A stretch of 5,898 nt of DNA, from NCBI GenBank assembly GCA_937930585.1, contig CALHCA010000082.1, forward strand, positions 1 to 5,898, written 5' to 3'. Both the position numbers and the translations under genes were made by a program. The stretch is from an uncultured bacterium (lineage in GTDB: Bacteria > Patescibacteriota > Saccharimonadia > Saccharimonadales > Saccharimonadaceae). Shown piece after piece: positions 1 to 5,786 of this stretch. The number at the start of each line of letters is the position of its first letter. The stretch's first letter is position 1. The notes beneath the pieces are model-generated. The model saw only the letters and a list, made by a program, of their open reading frames with translations. It did not search any database and was not told the DNA's origin.

Positions 1-2187
1 ATATTTTTGGAATTTCTCTTTAGAATTAAGATAAACAGAACCAAAAACATTTATATCTCTTATTTCCATAGAAATAAAATTATCTTCTAAATCTCCTACA
101 ATATAATTTAAGTGTTTCCCATTTGAATCTAAAAATATTGTTAAAGGTTCAATAATATTTCTTAAATTTTCTAGTTCTAAAATATCAATATTTTTTAGAT
201 AATCCTCATCTTTTATTATTTTCATAATATAACTTGCATTTTTTTGAATTTCTTTTATAGTTCCCTTTTTAGATAATTCTTTTGTAATATCAGAAATTTC
301 TACTTTTTCATTCTCTATTTTTTTATTATCAAATAATTTAAGTTGACTTTTTAAAATAAGGTTTTCAAATTTCTTTTCCATTTCAGTTTTTTCTTCAATA
401 GCAAAAGGTAAAGAACTTAAATTTTTAATAATTTCATCAACATCTTTTTCTTCTAGATTTTTTAAAAGATCAATATTTTTATATTTTTTCACATAAGAAA
501 TTCTTGTTTTCACTGAAATATTATCTTCATTTAAAGAAGCAATTAAATTATATACCTCAGTTACTAGATTCTCCCAAAGCTCTTTATACTTTTCATCCAT
601 TTGATATTCTAAATCTTGAAGTTTAAAAATCATTTTAACCTTATTTTCAAAAATTTTACTAGATAATGGTTTTGATAATTTTGTGTTATCTTCTTCAAAT
701 CTATCTTTCATTTCAAAATATGAGAAATTTCTGCAAAAATCTAAAATTAAAAAATCTTCTTTATCTTTACCAACTCCATAAATATCTTTACATTTTCTTG
801 TTCCTCTACCTATCATTTGCCAAAATTTAGCTTTTGACTTCACTTTTTTATAAAAAACAAGATTTAATATTTCTGGAATATCTATTCCAGTGTCAAGCAT
901 ATCAACTGATACTGCTATTTGAGGGAAACTATTAGGATTTACAAATCTATCTATTAGTGCTTGAACTTTTTCAACTTTTGTTGTAATTTTTTGGCAAAAT
1001 TCTCCTCCAAGATTTTTATACAATCTATTGAAAATTTCTACAATATGGTCTGCATGTCTATCATTCTTTGCAAATATTATAGTTTTTCCTAATTTATCAC
1101 CTGATTCAATTTTATATCCTTCTTCCATAAGAGTAGTAAGAACCTTACTTGTTGTTCCATCATTAAAAAACCAAGAATTTAAACTATCTCCTGAAATTTC
1201 TTCTGGCATACTATCTTCTTCATCAAAAAGACTTTCATATTTTTCTTTTTCTTCTTCTGAAAGTTTACTATAAACTATACCATTTTCTGGATAATTTAAA
1301 GCTCCTTCTTTTATTTTAGGTAATAGTAAATATCCATCCTTAGCTGCTTCAAATAAATCATAAGAATCAGTAGGTTCTTTTGAATTCATATCAAAAACTT
1401 TAAATGTATTTCTATCTATTTCATCTTTTGGAGTTGCAGTAAGTCCTAAAATTAAGCTATCAAAATATTCAAATAAATCTCCATATTTTTGATAAATACT
1501 TCTATGTGCTTCATCAACAATAATTAAATCAAATGCACCTACTCCATATTTATTAGTTCCATCTTCTCTAGTTTTTTCTGACTCTGCCATCATTGTTTGA
1601 TAAGTAGAAAATATAATTTTTGCATTGTCTCTATCTTTTTCTGATACTAGATCAACAAGAGTATAATCAGGTAAAGATTTTTTAAAATTATTTAATGCCT
1701 GCTTAACAAGTGCTATTCTATCAGCTAAAAATAGAGTTCTTTTTATCATATTTAGTCTTGATAAACAGTCCACTATTGAAATTGCAACTCTTGTTTTTCC
1801 TGAACCTGTTGCCATAACAAGTAAAGATTTTCTATTTCCTGAAATATAGTTTTCTATTGCTTTTTTTACTGCTCTTTCTTGATAGTATCTGTCTATTATT
1901 TCTTTATTTATAGTGATATCATTTGCAACTATTTTTTCATTTCTTCTAGCTATAATTTTTAAAAGTTCTTCTTTTCTATAAAAACCATAAATTCTTCTAG
2001 GAATAGAGTTTTTATTTTCATAGATAAATATTTCAAAACCATTAGTTACAAATCTTATTGGAAAAAAGTTAAATTTTTTCTCCAAAGCTTCAGCGTATTC
2101 TAAGGCTTGAAATTCTCCTTTTTTAGCATTGTATCCAGCTTTTTTAGCTTCTATTATTGCAATAACATCAAGCCAGTTTTTCTTCAT
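1..2187 (-). CDS. hsdR: Type I restriction enzyme R subunit (HsdR), partial at both ends
   Basis: HsdR is the ATP-dependent DNA translocase and endonuclease subunit of type I restriction-modification complexes; it works with HsdM and HsdS, neither of which is in the window. The minus-strand frame has no stop from position 1 to 2190 (about 729 codons). Visible motifs, numbered from the ATG at 2187: the IEAKK half of a PD-(D/E)XK nuclease (residues 12-16), Walker A MATGSGKTR (125-133; 1789-1815), DEAH (225-228; 1504-1515), a GLTATP motif near 1432-1449, and helicase motif VI QMIGRGTRKCKD (457-468; 784-819). The order and spacing match EcoEI-like HsdR. After the motor comes a Lys/Glu-rich C-terminal region that leaves the window. 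The 5' end is broken: the N-terminal part with the first nuclease Asp is absent. The ATG at 2187 is probably an accident of the joint, because native HsdR sequence seems to begin only near 2160. The gene has almost no CpG, unlike everything to its right. Confidence 0.93.
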   Translation of the reverse strand, partial: MKKNWLDVIAIIEAKKAGYNAKKGEFQALEYAEALEKKFNFFPIRFVTNGFEIFIYENKNSIPRRIYGFYRKEELLKIIARRNEKIVANDITINKEIIDRYYQERAVKKAIENYISGNRKSLLVMATGSGKTRVAISIVDCLSRLNMIKRTLFLADRIALVKQALNNFKKSLPDYTLVDLVSEKDRDNAKIIFSTYQTMMAESEKTREDGTNKYGVGAFDLIIVDEAHRSIYQKYGDLFEYFDSLILGLTATPKDEIDRNTFKVFDMNSKEPTDSYDLFEAAKDGYLLLPKIKEGALNYPENGIVYSKLSEEEKEKYESLFDEEDSMPEEISGDSLNSWFFNDGTTSKVLTTLMEEGYKIESGDKLGKTIIFAKNDRHADHIVEIFNRLYKNLGGEFCQKITTKVEKVQALIDRFVNPNSFPQIAVSVDMLDTGIDIPEILNLVFYKKVKSKAKFWQMIGRGTRKCKDIYGVGKDKEDFLILDFCRNFSYFEMKDRFEEDNTKLSKPLSSKIFENKVKMIFKLQDLEYQMDEKYKELWENLVTEVYNLIASLNEDNISVKTRISYVKKYKNIDLLKNLEEKDVDEIIKNLSSLPFAIEEKTEMEKKFENLILKSQLKLFDNKKIENEKVEISDITKELSKKGTIKEIQKNASYIMKIIKDEDYLKNIDILELENLRNIIEPLTIFLDSNGKHLNYIVGDLEDNFISMEIRDINVFGSVYLNSKEKFQKY

Positions 2188-3217
2188 TGCTCAAAATGGA
2201 ACGAGTGAAATTCTCTATATTTTTTACCCAATTTTGCTAATTTGGAGCGGAATGGAATTTCTAAAAGAGCCAAAAAAACGCCAAATTTTCACTTTAATTT
2301 CAATTTTAGGGCTTAGTTTTTATACACCCCTCAGCCCTTACATTGTGCTAGCATTTTTAATTACCATTTTAGTACATCCACATTTACGGTTTATTATTAA
2401 AAAATCACCAAATTCCCAAAAAATTGCGGCGCTGGTATTATTTTTGATAATAACTTCACCACTTTTAGTTTCAATCTTTTTCGACTTTTCAATCTTAAAA
2501 ATAATTTTTGGAATTCCAAATTCGCTAAAAATTTTCGAAAATATCAAAAGTTTAGTTTTAGCACTTTTTAGCTTTTCGAATCCGATCAGCAATGGAATGA
2601 TTTCGCCAATAATCAATCCAGCAACTTCAATTTTAATTGCAATCGGGTTATATTTTACATTCATCGCAAAACATTCTGCAAAAAGTTATTTAATAAATAT
2701 CTGGACAGCAATTCTAATTTTAGTTTGTATTATCAATCCCACAACAATCACAATTCTTTTTACACCAATTTTAATTTTAACAATTACAGGGCTCCAAGGT
2801 TTAATTAATACTTGGTATGCTCTTTTTCCAAAAAACCCTTATGCTCGAGTTTTTGGCTTAATTCCAATTTCAATTTTTGTCTTTAACCTATTAATCACCA
2901 ATCTTTCAGTTTTTGCTTTAAGTTATCGATACTCACCACAGCCGCTCGCCGCTTTTAGCCAAGATTTGAGCATTTTACTTGAAAAAACAGATTCAAACCG
3001 TATCTTAATGGTTTCGAAAAATGAAGAAGATTTCTATAAAACACTTGAGCGTCAAGGAAGGGCAAAAGTAAAAAATAAATTCGAAGATTCCGAAGTAATT
3101 CTTTCGAAAGAAGCCTACCAAAACGCAAAAATTCCAGTAAATTATAGCGTAAAAAGAATTTTAGTTTCAAACCGTAAATATAATGCTGATAGATTTTATG
3201 TTTTGCGGCGAGGTTGA
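2129..3217 (+). CDS. Multi-pass membrane protein, 5'-truncated at the joint; function unknown
   Basis: The reading frame spans 362 codons, but roughly the first 11 residues (2129-2161) are the antisense of hsdR, so the ATG at 2129 is not a native start; native sequence begins near residue 12. Hydrophobic segments are visible at about residues 27-40, 52-65, 69-83, 98-118, 165-181, 190-202, 207-221 and 241-266, with lysine-rich connectors at 47-51 and 91-98. A soluble C-terminal tail of about 95 residues follows (268-362) and ends in Arg-Arg-Gly. The layout resembles the C-terminal half of polytopic envelope proteins such as GT-C-type glycosyltransferases, but I see no catalytic motif and do not assign a function. 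CpG and TTCGAA use match the downstream operon, so it belongs to the right-hand genome. It ends at TGA (3215-3217), 58 nt before ybaB, and a candidate promoter overlaps that stop. Confidence 0.75.
   Translation: MYPAFLASIIAITSSQFFFIAQNGTSEILYIFYPILLIWSGMEFLKEPKKRQIFTLISILGLSFYTPLSPYIVLAFLITILVHPHLRFIIKKSPNSQKIAALVLFLIITSPLLVSIFFDFSILKIIFGIPNSLKIFENIKSLVLALFSFSNPISNGMISPIINPATSILIAIGLYFTFIAKHSAKSYLINIWTAILILVCIINPTTITILFTPILILTITGLQGLINTWYALFPKNPYARVFGLIPISIFVFNLLITNLSVFALSYRYSPQPLAAFSQDLSILLEKTDSNRILMVSKNEEDFYKTLERQGRAKVKNKFEDSEVILSKEAYQNAKIPVNYSVKRILVSNRKYNADRFYVLRRG
2154..2175. other. Joint between two DNAs of different origin (probable contig chimera or illegitimate recombination)
   Basis: Recognisable HsdR sequence on the minus strand (VIAIIEAKK) extends to about 2166. 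Membrane-protein sequence on the plus strand (SSQFFFIAQNGTSE) begins about 2168. Both genes are cut at the same place, in opposite orientations. No insertion-sequence ends, target duplication or attachment site is visible. The seam lies in a perfect 12-bp palindrome, TTATTGCAATAA (2154-2165). CpG content changes abruptly here: one CpG in the preceding 2201 bases, then frequent CpG from 2202 onward. The cause is inferred; an assembly or amplification chimera is simplest, and a real recombination event is possible. Confidence 0.75.
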
Positions 3218-3242
3218 TTTTTAAGTGTTTTTTTGATAAAAT
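3214..3242 (+). promoter_or_regulatory. Candidate sigma70-type promoter for the ybaB-recR-nrnA operon
   Basis: TTGATT (3214-3219, 4 of 6 against TTGACA), a 17-nt spacer, and TAAAAT (3237-3242, 5 of 6 against TATAAT). It sits between the membrane-protein stop and ybaB, and its -35 box overlaps that stop codon. Transcription would start near 3249, giving a leader of about 27 nt that includes the ribosome binding site. In AT-rich DNA such matches arise by chance, so this is moderate evidence only. Confidence 0.4.
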
Positions 3243-3265
3243 TAGAAGAGTAAATTATTTTTAAA

Positions 3266-3271
3266 TGGAGG
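3266..3271 (+). promoter_or_regulatory. Strong Shine-Dalgarno site of ybaB
   Basis: TGGAGG ends four nucleotides before the ATG at 3276 and fixes that start. It is the strongest ribosome binding site in the window. recR has only a weak AAGAG-like site (around 3582-3586), and the nrnA-like gene has AAAGG (4196-4200), seven nucleotides before its ATG. Confidence 0.75.
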
Positions 3272-3275
3272 AATT

Positions 3276-3572
3276 ATGGCAGGAATTAAAGACCAAATGA
3301 AAATGGTGCGCGAACTACAGAAAGCACAAAAAGAACTTAAAAAAGAAATTATTGAAGTTGAAGCTGGCGAGGGCGCAGTCGTAATTCAGTTTACTGGTGA
3401 GTTAAAAGTAAAAAGTGTAAAACTCAACCCAGAATTGATCGATTTTGAAGATACTGAAGAGCTTGAACATTGGATTCAAATTGCGATTCGTGATGGCTTG
3501 GAAGAAGCTCAAAAAGTTGCTGCTGAAAAAATGCAGCCTTTAATGGGTGGTTTAGGAAACTTGGGACTTTAA
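3276..3572 (+). CDS. ybaB: YbaB/EbfC family nucleoid-associated protein
   Basis: This 98-residue protein has the normal length for the family. YbaB/EbfC proteins are small dimeric DNA-binding proteins of the nucleoid, almost always encoded next to recR. The sequence shows the family layout: an N-terminal charged helix starting near residue 4 (KDQMKMVRELQKAQKELKKE), a beta strand pair with GEGAVVIQFTGELKVKSVKLNP (residues 31-52), an acidic turn at 55-63, a C-terminal helix (64-85), and a Gly/Leu-rich tail carrying MQPLMGGLGNLGL. The start is set by GGAGG at 3267-3271. It is the first gene of a three-gene operon, with an 18-nt gap to recR. In many bacteria dnaX precedes this pair; here a membrane-protein gene does. 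Confidence 0.92.
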   Translation: MAGIKDQMKMVRELQKAQKELKKEIIEVEAGEGAVVIQFTGELKVKSVKLNPELIDFEDTEELEHWIQIAIRDGLEEAQKVAAEKMQPLMGGLGNLGL

Positions 3573-3590
3573 TCTTTTCGAAAGAGAAAA

Positions 3591-4208
3591 ATGTCACAAA
3601 TTCTACCTCAAGCATTAACTGAAACTATTGAAAATCTCGGCAAACTCCCTGGCGTCGGCTCGCGAACAGCCGAACGCTATGCTTACTATTTACTAAAAAA
3701 TAATACTATCATAAGTGAAAAAATTGCCGATAGTCTTTTAAATTTGCATAAAAATGTTAAAAGTTGTCCTATAACTTTTGCATTAATTTCAAAAGATGAA
3801 GAAATTTCACCGCTTTATACTGATGAAACTCGCAATAAAAAGCTAATTGCAGTCGTTGAAGAGCCGCTAGATATCATAGCCCTTGAAAAAACAAAACATT
3901 TTAACGGAACCTACCACGTTTTAGGTGGAGTTATTTCACCGATTAACGGAATCACACCTGATCAATTGCATATTCGCGAGCTTGCTGAAAGAATTTCGAA
4001 AGATGAAGTTCAAGAGATAATTATCGCAACAAACGCTAGCGTTGAAGGCGAAAGCACAGCACTTTATATTCAGAATTATTTACGCGAAAAAGGCTTCGAA
4101 AACTTAGTAATTTCACGACTTGCACGCGGTCTGCCAGTAGGCGTTGATCTGGAATATGCCGACCAGATCACTTTAAGTCATGCCTTAGAAGGACGAAAGG
4201 CAATTTAA
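3591..4208 (+). CDS. recR: Recombination mediator RecR with a degenerate zinc finger
   Basis: RecR forms a ring clamp and, with RecO or RecF, loads RecA onto SSB-coated single-stranded DNA during gap repair and recombination. The protein is 205 residues, close to the E. coli length of about 201. A helix-hairpin-helix lies at residues 13-35 (LGKLPGVGSRTAERYAYYLL). The Toprim domain starts at KLIAVVEEPLDIIALEKT (84-101) and includes ATNASVEGESTALYI (146-160). The C-terminal signature is RLARGLPVGVDLEYAD followed by TLSHALEGR (176-202). The four-Cys zinc finger expected at about residues 59-76 keeps one Cys (C59); the other three positions appear to be Thr62, Ser73 and Tyr76. No other Cys occurs in the protein. 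The ATG at 3591 has a weak Shine-Dalgarno, consistent with translation coupled to ybaB. The stop TAA shares one base with the next ATG. Confidence 0.94.
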   Translation: MSQILPQALTETIENLGKLPGVGSRTAERYAYYLLKNNTIISEKIADSLLNLHKNVKSCPITFALISKDEEISPLYTDETRNKKLIAVVEEPLDIIALEKTKHFNGTYHVLGGVISPINGITPDQLHIRELAERISKDEVQEIIIATNASVEGESTALYIQNYLREKGFENLVISRLARGLPVGVDLEYADQITLSHALEGRKAI

Positions 4209-5185
4209 TGAATTTCGAAAATGCCAAAAAATTAGTCGAAAATGCAGAAAAAATTTGCGTTATTCAGGCTGAAAACCCTGATGGCGATAGTTTAGGATCA
4301 GCTTTAGGATTAGAAGAAATTTTAAGCGAGTTAGGCAAAGAAGTTAAACTTTTCTGTCCAGTTGATATCCCTAAATATTTGCGATATTTTAAGGGCTGGG
4401 ACAGAGTAGAAAGTTCAATTTATGAAAAATTTGACCTTTTTATTATTGTTGATACAACTAGCAGTATTCTACTATCAAAAATAATTGAGGACCCGCTTTA
4501 CAAAAACTTGCTCGAAAAAACGCCAGTTTTAGTTATTGACCACCACACTGACACAACACCAGATTTGTTTTTTAAACACGAATTAATTTTAGAAGAGGCT
4601 AGCTCAGCAGGTGAATTAATTTTCGAAATCGCAAAAGCAAATCACTGGAAGATTAACGAAAACGCTGCGCAAAATTTACTTGGGGCAATTTTTAGCGATA
4701 CACTTGGGCTTTCAACAAGCAATACTTCAGCCAGAACTTTTGAAATTGCAGGTAAATTAACAAAACTTGGAGCAAATTCAGCTAAGCTTGAAGAAAATCG
4801 CCGTGAACTTTCGAAAAAAGCACCTGAAATTTTAAAATATAAGGGAGAACTAATCCAGCGAATTGAATATTTTTTAGATGGAAAATTGGCAGTTGTACAT
4901 ATTCCATGGAATGAGATTAAAGAATATTCTGATAAATATAACCCAAGTGTTTTGGTGATTGATGAAATGCGAATGGTTGAAGGTGTAGAAGCTTGCGTGG
5001 CTATAAAAACCTACCCAGATGGAAAACTTACTGGAAAAGTTCGGACAAATTCACCAATCGCTGCAGATATTGCAGGTTATTTTGGTGGGGGCGGACATGC
5101 TTATGCGGCAGGTTTTCGAATTTATGAAAATTATAATGAAACTTTGCAAGATTTAATCAGTTGCTGTTGGAAAATTCTGAACTAA
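4208..5185 (+). CDS. DHH/DHHA1 phosphoesterase, NrnA-like, with altered motif I
   Basis: Members of this family hydrolyse short RNA oligonucleotides, pAp or cyclic dinucleotides in the cytoplasm. The 325-residue length is normal for NrnA. Motifs in order: motif I NPDGDSLGSA (23-32), motif II VDTTS (81-85, Asp82), motif III DHH (111-113), motif IV FSDTLGLST (162-170, Asp164), then the DHHA1 substrate domain with GGGGHAYAAGF (293-303). Family members usually read HxxPDxD in motif I; here the His position is Ala21 (QAENPDGD), so one expected metal ligand is missing. The start at 4208 overlaps the recR stop by one base (TAATG), a sign of translational coupling, and AAAGG at 4196-4200 supports it. 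It is the last gene of the operon and is followed by a stem-loop. The altered site makes the exact substrate uncertain, so I give no gene symbol. Confidence 0.9.
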   Translation: MNFENAKKLVENAEKICVIQAENPDGDSLGSALGLEEILSELGKEVKLFCPVDIPKYLRYFKGWDRVESSIYEKFDLFIIVDTTSSILLSKIIEDPLYKNLLEKTPVLVIDHHTDTTPDLFFKHELILEEASSAGELIFEIAKANHWKINENAAQNLLGAIFSDTLGLSTSNTSARTFEIAGKLTKLGANSAKLEENRRELSKKAPEILKYKGELIQRIEYFLDGKLAVVHIPWNEIKEYSDKYNPSVLVIDEMRMVEGVEACVAIKTYPDGKLTGKVRTNSPIAADIAGYFGGGGHAYAAGFRIYENYNETLQDLISCCWKILN

Positions 5186-5193
5186 AAATATAT

Positions 5194-5247
5194 GAAGCTT
5201 AACTAAGGTTATTGATAAATATTTTTTCAATCTATTAGTTAAGCTTT
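5194..5247 (+). terminator. Stem-loop after the nrnA-like gene, probable terminator
   Basis: AAGCTTAACTAA (5195-5206) pairs perfectly with TTAGTTAAGCTT (5235-5246), and G5194-T5247 adds a wobble pair. The 28-nt loop contains an inner pair ATTGA/TCAAT (5211-5215 with 5227-5231). It begins nine nucleotides after the operon stop. The trailing T run is short (TTTT then C), so termination on the plus strand may be weak. Read on the minus strand, the hairpin is followed by ATATATTTTT, so it could also stop transcription from the right. Confidence 0.5.
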
Positions 5248-5680
5248 TCATTCTACATAAGATTTCTTATTTTTGAAAATCTTAATAAAGAATTATTTAA
5301 AATTAACGAAACAATCACAGCGGTGTTCATTGAGCTTAAACCAATTTTTAAGTGGGAGCTAAAAATAATGGTTAAGTTGGTTTTATCACATCCAAATAAA
5401 GATTTTGTGCCACTATTTCTCGAAATAGTTCGACCAGATATATTGGAATCCTAACTTCTTTCGCCAAAGAAATGAAAAAACAAGAATTGAGTTTCCTAAA
5501 GTGTTTAAAAATCCACCAGCTGTGGCAGTTCAAATCTTGAATGCAGGAATAAATCCATTAGCTGTGTTTAGCACAGTAGTGAATACCACCTATGTTGAAT
5601 TTACAATGACATCTCTAGCGAGAGTTAATCAGGAGCTTGACGTTAATGTTTCGGTAATTGCGACAGGAGAGTTGGCTTAG
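5239..5680 (+). pseudogene. Frame-disrupted remnant ending in an H-type-lectin-like / phage-tail-like domain
   Basis: No intact gene fills 5186-5786. Two plus-strand open frames overlap: one is open from 5239 to the TAA at 5452-5454, with its only ATG at 5368; the next, shifted by one base, is open from 5429 (after TAG 5426-5428) to TAG 5678-5680 and has no ATG near its beginning. The second reads RIEFPKVFKNPPAVAVQIL, later TTYVEFTMTSLARVN, and ends VNVSVIATGELA. The pattern of FPK-F-x-x-PP-x-V, a central aromatic strand and a final V-x-V-x-x-x-A-x-G resembles the C-terminal beta-sandwich of H-type lectins and phage tail or receptor-binding proteins. This family call is from pattern only. A single indel in 5429-5451 would join the frames. 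The first-frame portion is not recognisable and could be noise. A short translated piece from GTG 5501 (59 codons) is an alternative reading. Confidence 0.4.
5258..5284. other. Small inverted repeat
   Basis: TAAGATTT (5258-5265) pairs perfectly with AAATCTTA (5277-5284) around an 11-nt loop. It lies just after the larger stem-loop. There is no G/C-rich core, so it may be chance in AT-rich DNA; no function is assigned. Confidence 0.25.
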
Positions 5681-5690
5681 GAGATAATAG

Positions 5691-5722
5691 AAAATAACAC
5701 CTTATAATAGGTGTTATTTTTT
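5691..5722 (+). terminator. Intrinsic terminator
   Basis: AAAATAACACCT (5691-5702) pairs perfectly over 12 bp with AGGTGTTATTTT (5709-5720) around a six-nucleotide loop, and the descending arm runs into six T residues (5717-5722). It begins ten bases after the TAG of the remnant frame, which suggests that the frame once was, or still is, the end of a transcribed gene. The A run on the ascending arm makes it potentially bidirectional. Confidence 0.8.
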
Positions 5723-5751
5723 AGTCGGGAGATTCAAGAAGCTAAATAGTT

Positions 5752-5780
5752 TTTTGGTTTAAACTAAGAAAGTGTATAAT
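5752..5780 (+). promoter_or_regulatory. Promoter-like element with consensus TATAAT, probably for a leaderless transcript
   Basis: TGTATAAT has a perfect -10 box at 5775-5780, preceded by TG in near-extended position. Possible -35 boxes are poor: TTTTGG at 5752-5757 with a 17-nt spacer, or TTGGTT at 5754-5759 with a 15-nt spacer. The ATG at 5787 lies six nucleotides after the -10 box, where transcription would normally start, so the message would have little or no 5' leader. No Shine-Dalgarno lies before that ATG, which agrees with leaderless initiation. Confidence 0.55.
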
Positions 5781-5786
5781 AGTAAT

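Noticed and set aside
1028..1273. Plus-strand open frame of 81 codons
   Set aside because: It lies entirely antisense to the helicase region of hsdR, has no ribosome binding site, and looks like the complement of AT-rich coding DNA.
1..2187. A new defence island built around HsdR
   Set aside because: Only one ordinary type I R subunit is visible, its partner genes lie outside the window, and its neighbour to the right appears to come from another genome.
2338..2664. Minus-strand open frame of 108 codons
   Set aside because: It is antisense to membrane segments of the plus-strand protein and has no recognisable domain.
2955..3170. Minus-strand open frame of 71 codons
   Set aside because: It is antisense to the soluble tail of the membrane protein, with no start signal or neighbours in that direction.
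3215..3253. TGA read as glycine (as in Absconditabacteria/Gracilibacteria), extending the membrane protein by about 12 residues
   Set aside because: ybaB, recR and the nrnA-like gene contain no internal TGA codons and end in TAA, so nothing here demands recoding; the promoter and ribosome binding site follow the TGA naturally.
3424..3615. Minus-strand open frame of 63 codons
   Set aside because: It overlaps the 3' half of ybaB and the recR start in antisense; both of those are clear family members.
5470..5530. Short third-frame peptide beginning MKKQELSFLK near 5471
   Set aside because: It ends after about 18 codons, has no ribosome binding site, and overlaps the better-supported lectin-like frame.
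5186..5786. CRISPR array, tRNA or structured RNA in the gene-poor stretch
   Set aside because: No regularly spaced repeats, no tRNA-like arms and no riboswitch core are visible; only two hairpins, a small inverted repeat, remnant frames and a promoter-like box are seen.
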